A stretch of DNA of 13,351 bases from SZUA-217 sp034658975. GTDB taxonomy: Bacteria > Actinomycetota > Acidimicrobiia > Spongiisociales > ZC4RG35. The stretch spans positions 1-13,351 of the forward strand of contig JAYEGJ010000044.1 in NCBI GenBank assembly GCA_034658975.1. The letters are read 5' to 3'. Both the position numbers and the translations under genes were made by a program. Below the pieces are notes generated by a model. The model did not search any database and was not told the DNA's origin. It saw only the letters and a program-made list of their open reading frames with translations. Shown here in pieces: positions 6,203 through 12,817 of the stretch (position 1 is its first letter; each line of letters begins with the position of its first letter).

Positions 6203-6958
6203 ATGGGAACTCAGGTCAAACCAGACAGGCGCACCAAGCGCTTTGCTGTCGCCATGGTCATCGTGGCAGGTTTGATCGCGTCCGCCTTCGCTGCGTCCGC
6301 CGCGTCTCTCGGCGGCATCAACTCCGCCGATCTATCCGCCTGGTCGGACACGGTCACCATCTCCGTTCCGCCAGTTTTCCTGGCCTCCGACTCCTTCACA
6401 GGCTGCACCAGCACCCTCGACGGTTGGGTCGACTCGGTCGGCAACCCGTGGACCAGCCACGAAGGCGATTGGCAGTGTCTCGCCGGAGATGTCGCACGCA
6501 ACCACAAACGCTTCTCGGTCGGGCACGCAAGTGTTGACATAGGTGTGTACGACAACATTTCCGTTTCCACCGACATCACCCGGATTTCGACCCAGAAAGG
6601 AAAATCCGGAGCGGGCCTCGCCCTCTTCAGCGACGGCACCTACTTCATCTCTGTGATCTACAAGCGTGATCAGGACCGTTTGGTTCTTGGCGTGAATGCA
6701 CCCTCGGGTTTCCGGGAACTCATGGAGGTCGATCCCATCTCCGACCTCGATTCCGGAACCCTGACGGTGCAGATTCAGCAGCCAATCCTTACGGTCCTGA
6801 TCAACGGCTCAGTCGTCATGACGTTCGATCTGACCGATACGGCCTACCTGAGCGCCGAGGAGCAAGATCTCCTTCTCGAGAACACCAGGTTTGGTCTGGC
6901 CTCCGACAACGACAACTGGAGCCGCTACGCGGACTTCACGATTGTGGCACTTCCATGA
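6203..6958 (+). CDS. Exported protein with lectin-like beta-sandwich look, probable SipW-type substrate
   Basis: This 251-residue protein has a basic N-terminus (KPDRRTKR), a hydrophobic helix (about 14-30) and the junction AASAASLGGIN (30-40), identical over 11 residues to the product of the gene upstream. The mature region begins DSFTGC and TLDGWV, then SHEGDWQC, and continues through strands such as GAGLALFSDGTYFISVIY and LTVLINGSVVMTFDL to a closing RYADFTIVAL. This order (an opening Asp-Ser-Phe with DGW, a central inhibitor-like set of strands, a closing FTI) resembles concanavalin/LamG-like jelly-roll domains that bind sugars, though I cannot confirm the fold. Two cysteines (C68, C92) may pair. 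AGGA (6192-6195) lies 7 nt before ATG 6203. The stop overlaps the peptidase start by 4 bp, coupling the two. Confidence 0.8.
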   Translation: MGTQVKPDRRTKRFAVAMVIVAGLIASAFAASAASLGGINSADLSAWSDTVTISVPPVFLASDSFTGCTSTLDGWVDSVGNPWTSHEGDWQCLAGDVARNHKRFSVGHASVDIGVYDNISVSTDITRISTQKGKSGAGLALFSDGTYFISVIYKRDQDRLVLGVNAPSGFRELMEVDPISDLDSGTLTVQIQQPILTVLINGSVVMTFDLTDTAYLSAEEQDLLLENTRFGLASDNDNWSRYADFTIVALP

Positions 6959-7527
6959 CTTATCTCAGCTACCCCCAGAGAGCCACCGGTCGGCACGTTG
7001 ACACTTCAAAGGTGGCCGGCTGGTTCACCCGCCACTTCAGTCCGGCTGGGTTCCTGCAGTGGATGCTGGTGATCTGCTTGGCCCTCTTCTTCTGGCCGGC
7101 CACGTTTGGTGGCCGTTTCGGGATGGTGATGGTCGCCGGCAACTCGATGGAGCCAACCTACAACCTGGGCGACGCCGTCTTCACGTGGAAGGAACCCGTC
7201 GACATCGGCGATACGATCCTCTATCGAATTCCCGAAGGGGAATTTGGGGAGGGCAACCCGGTGATTCACCGCGTGGTTGGCGGAGACGGCAATGCCTGGA
7301 TCACCCAAGGCGATAACTCTTCGAGGCCCGACGCCTGGTATCCCTCTAACAGTGACGTTCTCGGTATCGCCCAATTCCACATGCCGTTTGGTGGCCGCGT
7401 CCTCGCGCTGATGAGATCGTGGCTGTTCATTGCTTTACTGGGAGGTCTCGCAGTCGGTTTGGTCCTATGGCCGGATGCTGTGGACGAGGAGGAACAACTC
7501 CGACGTGGCCGCCACCGGACGATCTAG
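6955..7527 (+). CDS. SipW/Sec11-type signal peptidase I (Ser-His)
   Basis: This 190-residue membrane endopeptidase of family S26B should remove signal peptides on the outer face of the membrane. It has a first membrane helix (about 34-50), the catalytic serine S64 in GNSMEP (62-67), and a histidine, H105 in VIHRVV, where ordinary bacterial Lep has a lysine. QGDNS (118-122) with D120, followed by PD (125-126), gives the acidic residues of the archaeal/eukaryal/SipW type. VLGIA (135-139) ends the catalytic domain and a second helix (about 156-173) anchors the C-terminus. In Bacillus SipW processes TasA and TapA encoded beside it. Here the gene overlaps the previous exported-protein gene by 4 bp (ATGA) and no Shine-Dalgarno is seen, so its translation is coupled and probably low. 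Confidence 0.9.
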   Translation: MTYLSYPQRATGRHVDTSKVAGWFTRHFSPAGFLQWMLVICLALFFWPATFGGRFGMVMVAGNSMEPTYNLGDAVFTWKEPVDIGDTILYRIPEGEFGEGNPVIHRVVGGDGNAWITQGDNSSRPDAWYPSNSDVLGIAQFHMPFGGRVLALMRSWLFIALLGGLAVGLVLWPDAVDEEEQLRRGRHRTI

Positions 7528-7550
7528 TCCGCTTTCTGAACGTCGCAGAG

Positions 7551-7562
7551 TCGGTATACCGA
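7551..7562. repeat. Perfect 12-bp palindrome between convergent genes
   Basis: TCGGTATACCGA reads the same on both strands and lies in the 53-nt gap between the convergent ends of the signal peptidase and dgt genes. It has no spare loop, so it is a poor terminator. A protein-binding site is possible, but chance is also possible at this length. No other terminator is visible in the gap. Confidence 0.3.
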
Positions 7563-7580
7563 ACCCACAGCATTAGGAAG

Positions 7581-8573
7581 TCAGTCCAGCAACGTCGGCC
7601 GGTAGAGGCGGTCGTGGGTGTTGATGGCGTAGCGGTCGGTCATGCCGGCCACGTAGTCGATGGCCCTCGTCAGTGGTTCGGCACCTGGCACCGTGTAGGA
7701 GTCGGGCACCTCTCCCGGGTGGTCGGTGTAGTACCGGACCAGGTCCTGGATGACCAGGATCGCCTTCTCCTTCTGAACCTCCGACTCGGGGCTCAGGTAG
7801 ACCCGCTCGAACATGAAGTCACGCAACCCTCCCATGACCTCGAGATGGGTGGGATTCATCTCCACCTTGCCCGACTCCGCACTGGATTCGACAACCGAGT
7901 TGACCATGGCGGCTATCCACTCCCTCGACGTCGCCCCGAACGTGGTCAACACCGAAGTCGGGATGTCGTGGTATTCCAACACTCCCGCACGCAACGCATC
8001 AGCGACATCGTGGGTCAGGTATGCGATTCGGTCGGCGAAGCGGCAGAGCCATGCCTCCGGTGTCTCGGGTGGCGGATCGACCTTCCAGCTATGAGCCCTG
8101 ATCCCGTCCAGCACCTCGTGAGACAGATTGAGCGGCTCGAGAAGGGACACTGTCCGCACCCCATGGGCTGAGTGGAGCCATTCGCCGTCCACAAACGGGG
8201 TGAGGGCATCCTCTCCGGTGTGGCCGAAAGGGGAGTGACCCACGTCGTGGGCCAGGCAGATCGCCTCGGTCAGGTCCTCGTTCAAGCCCAATCCCCGGGC
8301 CATTGCCCGTCCCACCTGGGTGACCTGAATGGTGTGCGTCATTCGGGTCACGTAGTGATCCCCATCGGGGTTGAGGAACACCTGGGTCTTGTGCTTCAGC
8401 CGTCGGAACGCCTTGGAGTGAACGATCCGATCACGATCGCGTTCGAAAGCGGTCCGGTATTCGTCCGGCCCTTCCTCCTCGGCGCGGCCCACCGAACTGG
8501 CTGCTCTCGTGGCCTCAGGAGTAAGTAGCTCTTCCTCGAGCCTTTCTCGCTCCTCGCGGGTCCGCCGGAACAT
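7581..8573 (-). CDS. dgt: dGTPase-like deoxynucleotide triphosphohydrolase (HD domain)
   Basis: This enzyme cleaves dNTP (typically dGTP) to deoxynucleoside and tripolyphosphate. The 330-residue product shows FRRTREERE at the start, YRTAFERDRDRIVHSKAFRRLKHKTQVF-type opening motif (39-66, described by its first and last words), TRMTHT with metal ligand H80, the HD pair H109-D110 in CLAHDVGHSPFGH, and D181 in RFADRIAYLTHD. It is the shorter, dgt-like class rather than the 505-residue E. coli type. The frame is open far upstream through phnE, but ATG at 8573 is chosen because homologues begin just before this motif and the phnE stop is 8 nt away. No Shine-Dalgarno is seen, so coupling with phnE is likely. 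Members regulate dNTP pools; related enzymes restrict phage, which is not implied here. Confidence 0.9.
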   Translation of the reverse strand: MFRRTREERERLEEELLTPEATRAASSVGRAEEEGPDEYRTAFERDRDRIVHSKAFRRLKHKTQVFLNPDGDHYVTRMTHTIQVTQVGRAMARGLGLNEDLTEAICLAHDVGHSPFGHTGEDALTPFVDGEWLHSAHGVRTVSLLEPLNLSHEVLDGIRAHSWKVDPPPETPEAWLCRFADRIAYLTHDVADALRAGVLEYHDIPTSVLTTFGATSREWIAAMVNSVVESSAESGKVEMNPTHLEVMGGLRDFMFERVYLSPESEVQKEKAILVIQDLVRYYTDHPGEVPDSYTVPGAEPLTRAIDYVAGMTDRYAINTHDRLYRPTLLD

Positions 8574-8581
8574 ATAGGGGC

Positions 8582-10774
8582 CTAGGTGAAGCGCAGCCGC
8601 AGTCGTGACGAGATGTAGTCCATCGATGCAACAACGATGGCAATGGCCAGCATCTGCACGGCAGCGGCGCTGTAATCGCCGAGTTGGACGTTCTGCTGGA
8701 GCAGGAAGCCGATGCCACCGCCACCGGCGAAACCGAGGATGGTGGACATGCGCACGTTGATGTCCCAGCGATACATCGTGAAGGAGATGTACGGCGGGAC
8801 GATCTGTGGCACGACGGCGTAGATGATGGTTTGGAGACGGTTGGCGCCCGTCGCCCGAACGGCCTCCATCGGCCCCTCGGCGATCGACTCGACCTGCTCC
8901 GAGTAGAGCTTGGACAGAGCGGCCGCGGTGTGGAGTGCCAGCGCGAGGGAACCGGCGAACTCGCCGAATCCGACCCAGACGACGAACACGATGACCATGA
9001 CCAATGGCTCGATTGACCTCAAGGTGTTGAAGATGGTCCGGGCGATGTAGTAGATGGTGAGGCCGATCTTGATCTCGCCTCGACGTCGACCCAGCTGGGC
9101 GAATAGCAGTCCGATCAAGGCTCCAACGATGGCCGGGATGGTGAAGGTGGTCGTCGTGTCGGCTATCTGATATAGCCAGTCGACCAGTTGGCCGAGACCG
9201 ACCCCCACGAGCGCACCGGCGAGAGCCATGGAAACGAACCCGGTGAGGTCCCTCAGCGCTCCTGTCTCGTTTGCGTTGAGCCAGATCGCGATCTTTCGCG
9301 CGATCCCCAGCGCGATCGAGGCGCCCATCAGCCCAATGATGAAGGGGAGGATTACCGTACCCACCTCTCCGATTGTGGAGAAGAGCCCGGGGATGAAATC
9401 CCACGCCCCAAAAGGCCCCTTTAGGGCGTTGCCGCCTGCTGTCAGGAGGGCAAACAGACCCTCGAGGCTCAGGGCGAGAAAGATCATGGTGGCCAGTGAG
9501 CGGGCCGTCCTCAAGGCCCAGGACCGGACCTCGGCGCCAAAGAAGATCTGACGGGCGAGGAAGTAGGTGATTACTGCCCCGAGACCGACCATCAAGAAAC
9601 GCATGAAGTTCTGGTCGATCAGGTCGCCCAAGATCCACCGCTGCAGGCTGAGGTAGCCGATTCCGAGAGCGATGCCGAGGGGAATAGCCAACAGTCCTAG
9701 CCCGAGGCCGATGACTGTCGTCGACACGTCCTTCATCAGATTTCGAGCCGACACGAAGCTCAGGGGAAGAGCCACAACGAGGCCGACTGTCGTGGCGATG
9801 AACGCCAGGAACACGGTGTCGATGATCTTCTCTAGGGTCAGCTTGGCCTGCTCGGAAACCCGGGGTGAGAGCTCGATCTGATCGCCGAGGAATCCGGTCG
9901 TCACCACGTCGCCGGTGGATCCCTCATAGATGGCGACACGCCACCTGGAGATGTCGGTGTCCTCAGGTCCTTCGATCTTGACACTCACAGTCGAGCCGTC
10001 TGCGGTGATCTCTGTGATGCGTATGTCGCCGGTCCCCTCGGCTATTGGGTCGGCAGTGAGCCCATTGGCCGGTCCTTCGGTTGCGAGAACAGGATCGCCG
10101 GTCGTGACGAACTGCTGTACTTGGGCGGTTGCGTCGAGTAGGGCTACGGCGGGAACCTCGACCGCGGCATCGTCCACTGTCACCTCGAGACCGTCGGTCC
10201 CGATGATTCCCTGGTCCACGATGCCGTTCTCGTTGGTGTCGGTCCAAACCTCTTCCCGATCGCCCCAAGAACCAAGGCGTTGCGGCACCTGAATACGGAG
10301 GGTTTGCACCTCCTCGTTGGGCCGGTCGGGCAGCTCGATCTCGAAGGTGAAATGGCCGTCCTCGTCCGCTGCAAAGATGCCGAGTGGAAGGGTCACGTCG
10401 AAGTCCGATATCGGAATGAACTGGATCCGACCTTCGGCGAAGGGATCGAAGTCAGTTCCAGTCACCGTGACGATTTCGCCGGGGTCGCCACAACCCGGGT
10501 CGGCTGTTAAGCCGCCGTTGGTGACGGGCGCGGAGTCGCCATTACACGGGATGAAGAAGTCGAGGTCGGTGTTGACCTGCTCGTGGTCGAAGGTGGTCAT
10601 TTCCGGGCGGGCGAGAGCCCTGAGGATCCGAACCAGTTGCTCTTGGCGTGACTCGGAGGTGATCTCGTCGAGACTGACGCCGGTGCGTTCAACGGCCAAT
10701 CCGTAGATGACGATGGCGGCGACGATGCCGAAGACTGCGAGGAGGCGGCGCCGAGGCTTCTTCTCTTTAGCCAA
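8582..10774 (-). CDS. phnE: PhnE-like ABC permease with large extracytoplasmic region and split membrane domain
   Basis: This 730-residue membrane subunit is for phosphonate-type uptake; usual PhnE is about 260. After a basic start (MAKEKKPRRR) comes one helix (11-27), then about 270 residues outside the cytoplasm. That region holds an Ig/IPT-like stretch (LTADPGCGDPG to VTVTGTDFDP, 89-111), an EF-hand-like loop DTNENGIVD (179-187) and a further strand-rich part to about 305. The permease domain begins at KLTLEKIIDTVFLAFIATTV (311-330) and SARNL, but is interrupted by about 220 residues with extra helices (350-570). It resumes with YYIARTIFNTLRSIEPL and the EAA coupling loop (EAVRATGANRLQ, 637-648, then VPQIVPP). 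I chose TTG at 10774 over ATG at 10849 because AAGGAGG stands 9 nt before it and it overlaps phnC by only 8 bp. Confidence 0.88.
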   Translation of the reverse strand: MAKEKKPRRRLLAVFGIVAAIVIYGLAVERTGVSLDEITSESRQEQLVRILRALARPEMTTFDHEQVNTDLDFFIPCNGDSAPVTNGGLTADPGCGDPGEIVTVTGTDFDPFAEGRIQFIPISDFDVTLPLGIFAADEDGHFTFEIELPDRPNEEVQTLRIQVPQRLGSWGDREEVWTDTNENGIVDQGIIGTDGLEVTVDDAAVEVPAVALLDATAQVQQFVTTGDPVLATEGPANGLTADPIAEGTGDIRITEITADGSTVSVKIEGPEDTDISRWRVAIYEGSTGDVVTTGFLGDQIELSPRVSEQAKLTLEKIIDTVFLAFIATTVGLVVALPLSFVSARNLMKDVSTTVIGLGLGLLAIPLGIALGIGYLSLQRWILGDLIDQNFMRFLMVGLGAVITYFLARQIFFGAEVRSWALRTARSLATMIFLALSLEGLFALLTAGGNALKGPFGAWDFIPGLFSTIGEVGTVILPFIIGLMGASIALGIARKIAIWLNANETGALRDLTGFVSMALAGALVGVGLGQLVDWLYQIADTTTTFTIPAIVGALIGLLFAQLGRRRGEIKIGLTIYYIARTIFNTLRSIEPLVMVIVFVVWVGFGEFAGSLALALHTAAALSKLYSEQVESIAEGPMEAVRATGANRLQTIIYAVVPQIVPPYISFTMYRWDINVRMSTILGFAGGGGIGFLLQQNVQLGDYSAAAVQMLAIAIVVASMDYISSRLRLRFT

Positions 10775-11516
10775 TGCGCTCGGCCTCCTTGCCGTAGATC
10801 TCCTTGAACCTCGCATCGTCGATCTCGGCAGGTGAGCCGTCGAAGACAAGTTTCCCGTCGTAGAGGGCTATGGCCCGGTCCGAGTACTGCTGGACCAAGT
10901 CGAGGAAGTGGAGTGAGCAGAGCACCGTGACCCCGTCTTCGTTGATCGACTCGAGATGTTGCATGATCGAGTGGGCCAGGACAGGGTCGAGGCTGGCCAC
11001 CGGCTCGTCGGCGAGCAGCATCTCGGGGTTCTGAACCAGGGCGCGGGCGATGCCGACCCGCTGCTGTTGGCCTCCGGAAAGGTCGGAGGCAAGGTTGTTG
11101 GTCTTCTCTTCGAGACCAACTCGTTCGAGCGACTTTCTCGCCCGCTCCAGGTCATCCTCTCCGAACTGGTTGAGCAGGCTGAGGGCAGGGTTGGTGTAGC
11201 CGAGACGCCCGGCGAGGACGTTCGTGGCCACCTTGGAACGGCTCACCAGGTTGAAGTGTTGGAAGACCATCCCGATGCGGCGCCTGATTCGCCGGAGGTC
11301 TTCCTGGCCGGCCGCAGTGATGTCCTCTCCGTTCCAGAGGATGCGGCCGTCGGTTGGCTCGATGAGCCGGTTGATGCAGCGTAGGAGGGTGGACTTGCCG
11401 GAACCGGACAGGCCGATGACGGCTAGGAATTGGGTGGCGTCGACCTCGAAGCTGACGTCTTCGATTCCGACGGTGCCGTCGTCATAGACCTTGGTTAGGT
11501 GCTCGACCTTAAGCAT
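10767..11516 (-). CDS. phnC: Phosphonate-type ABC transporter ATP-binding protein PhnC
   Basis: The 249-residue ATPase powers phosphonate-type uptake. It contains Walker A GLSGSGKS (35-42), Q-loop Q86 in GMVFQHFNLVSR, signature LSGGQQQR (146-153), Walker B MLLADEPVASLDP (166-178) and H-loop H203 in CSLHFLDL. FNLVSRSKVATNVLAGRLG is the stretch that separates PhnC from other importer ATPases, and the length equals that of typical PhnC. No Shine-Dalgarno precedes ATG 11516, and a strong hairpin sits between it and phnD, so it is probably made at a lower level than the binding protein. Its 3' end carries the ribosome-binding site and TTG start of phnE. Confidence 0.95.
   Translation of the reverse strand: MLKVEHLTKVYDDGTVGIEDVSFEVDATQFLAVIGLSGSGKSTLLRCINRLIEPTDGRILWNGEDITAAGQEDLRRIRRRIGMVFQHFNLVSRSKVATNVLAGRLGYTNPALSLLNQFGEDDLERARKSLERVGLEEKTNNLASDLSGGQQQRVGIARALVQNPEMLLADEPVASLDPVLAHSIMQHLESINEDGVTVLCSLHFLDLVQQYSDRAIALYDGKLVFDGSPAEIDDARFKEIYGKEAERIG
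10784..10790 (-). promoter_or_regulatory. Shine-Dalgarno that decides the phnE TTG start
   Basis: AAGGAGG on the minus strand lies within the last codons of phnC and is 9 nt from the TTG at 10774. It is the best ribosome-binding match in the phn operon. The longer frame from ATG 10849 has no such signal and would overlap phnC by 83 bp. Confidence 0.75.
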
Positions 11517-11531
11517 TGATGGTGGGTTCTA

Positions 11532-11562
11532 GAGAAGGTGGGGTAACAAGCCCCACCTTCTC
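11532..11562 (-). ncRNA. Perfect 12-bp hairpin between phnD and phnC
   Basis: GAGAAGGTGGGG (11532-11543) and CCCCACCTTCTC (11551-11562) form a perfect 12-bp stem around a 7-nt loop, starting 18 nt after the phnD stop. In the direction of transcription the next bases are TAGAACCC, with no T-run, so full rho-independent termination is unlikely. Hairpins in this spot of ABC import operons commonly cap and protect the binding-protein message or allow partial read-through, giving more binding protein than ATPase and permease. Confidence 0.7.
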
Positions 11563-11579
11563 CATAGATGTGTGGTTCG

Positions 11580-12698
11580 TCAGTCCAACTGATCCTCGGT
11601 GAAGCCGAGTGCGTCGAGCAGTGCCCGGATCGAGTCGAACTCGGAGTCGTTGGTGTCCTCGACACCAGACCACGAGTAGGCGTCGAACGCAGCCTCGAAC
11701 CCCTCCGGATCGTCGGCGGCGAATGCCTTGAGGGCATCGTTGATCGCCGTCTTGATCTCGTCGGAGACCTCAGGACCGTACGACAGGGTGTCATTCGGGA
11801 TCGGGGCCGACAGGGTCACGATGCGGACCTTCTGAATGACGTCCGGGGCGCCCTCACGGATGTTGCGACGGGCATCGCGAACCTCGTAGTTGTCGCCACA
11901 GAACAGGGCGCCGTCGGCGTTCAGGCCGCAGCTGTCCACGAGATCGGCAGGGACGTCGGCGTTCTCGGGAGTGTCATCCCAAACGACATTCCTGTCGGCG
12001 TCGATGGGAGGCGAGAAGAAGACCGTGCCGAAGTCGGCAGAGCCGTCGTAGATCGCCTGCACGGTGGCGGTATGGCCACCGGCCTCGAGAGTGTCGCCGA
12101 CCTCGATGCCGAGAGTGGCGAAGATGCCGCTCGGAACGAGGAATCCGGAGGTGGAGCCACCGTCCGGGTAGGCCCAGGTCTTGCCGGCGAGGTCCTCGAC
12201 GGACTGGATGTCAGAGTCACGCGGAACGATGAATTCACTCCAGTACTCCGTGTATCCGAAGCGGAGCGACTTCAGGCTGACCTCGATGTCGCACTTCGTG
12301 CTGCCGAGGACATATGCCTGCGCCGGGATGAAGCCGATGGTGTCATCCGGCGATGCGCACATCTCTTCGAGAGTCGCCGCATAGGAAGTCGGGACTGCCA
12401 CATCGAAGTGGAGTCCGGTAGCGGCCTCGAGTGTCGCCTCCAAGATATCGCCACCGGCGATGATCTCTTCGGCCGAAACCGACGGGACGAACAGCACGTT
12501 GATCGGGTGCTCTTCGCTCCCGATGGCTGCCATTGCCTCAGAGGTGGTTGTCTCTGCTGGGGCCTCGGTGGTGGTTGCCGCCGGAGCCTCCGTTGTTACG
12601 GGAGCCTCCGTGGTGTCGACTACCTCTTCGGCCGGGCTACACGCCGCAAGCACGAGGGCAAATACCGCCACAAGCGCCCAAAGGGCACGTTTGTTCAT
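11580..12698 (-). CDS. phnD: Phosphonate-type ABC transporter substrate-binding lipoprotein PhnD
   Basis: This 372-residue lipoprotein binds the ligand outside the membrane. A signal peptide ends in lipobox LAAC (17-20), so C20 is lipidated. A Thr/Glu/Ala/Pro tether (about 28-55, TTEAP repeats) follows, then the periplasmic-binding fold from PINVLFVPSVSAE. GSTSGFLVPSGIF (181-193) contains the STSG loop that holds the phosphonate group in E. coli PhnD, and APIPNDTL (298-305) is the other family motif. SYGPEVSDEIK follows. A CGLNADGALFC segment (257-267) is a Cys pair not expected in PhnD and may be a disulfide loop. AAGGAGA (12703-12709) is 4 nt before ATG 12698. Ligand could be phosphonate, phosphite or phosphate; no C-P lyase genes are in the window. 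Confidence 0.92.
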   Translation of the reverse strand: MNKRALWALVAVFALVLAACSPAEEVVDTTEAPVTTEAPAATTTEAPAETTTSEAMAAIGSEEHPINVLFVPSVSAEEIIAGGDILEATLEAATGLHFDVAVPTSYAATLEEMCASPDDTIGFIPAQAYVLGSTKCDIEVSLKSLRFGYTEYWSEFIVPRDSDIQSVEDLAGKTWAYPDGGSTSGFLVPSGIFATLGIEVGDTLEAGGHTATVQAIYDGSADFGTVFFSPPIDADRNVVWDDTPENADVPADLVDSCGLNADGALFCGDNYEVRDARRNIREGAPDVIQKVRIVTLSAPIPNDTLSYGPEVSDEIKTAINDALKAFAADDPEGFEAAFDAYSWSGVEDTNDSEFDSIRALLDALGFTEDQLD

Positions 12699-12817
12699 TT
12701 CTTCTCCTTATCTCCCATGGTGATTGCTTCGCCCCCGGGGTCGTTGTCTCAACTCCGAGGGTGATCAGGTCAATCTTGGCAATCGAGCCTAACCAATCGC
12801 TAGGGGCCTTCCGCCAG
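12699..12817 (-). promoter_or_regulatory. Leader and promoter region of the phn operon
   Basis: This 119-bp stretch upstream of phnD holds a clear Shine-Dalgarno (AAGGAGA, 12703-12709). I see no convincing Pho box, -35/-10 pair or riboswitch-like structure. A CCCCGGGG palindrome (about 12733-12740) is present. Transcription could also come from the gene upstream, which reads the same way. There is no clear terminator after that gene. Confidence 0.35.

Noticed and set aside
8574..9638. Upstream extension of the dgt frame giving a 685-residue product
   Set aside because: The extra 355 residues are Arg/Pro/His-rich and antiparallel to no known family; they overlap phnE in another frame. The frame is open because of GC bias; the Dgt domain starts at 8573.
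10775..10849. ATG start for the permease at 10849
   Set aside because: It would overlap phnC by 83 bp, has no Shine-Dalgarno and adds an Arg/Ser stretch; TTG at 10774 has AAGGAGG at 9 nt.
12540..12615. Apparent tandem DNA repeat upstream of the PhnD fold
   Set aside because: It encodes the TTEAP tether of the lipoprotein; repetition reflects low-complexity coding, not a mobile or CRISPR repeat.
11568..12764. 398-residue plus-strand open frame opposite phnD
   Set aside because: Shadow of phnD; its Gly/Val/Arg-rich product has no family features, and PhnD motifs are clear on the other strand.
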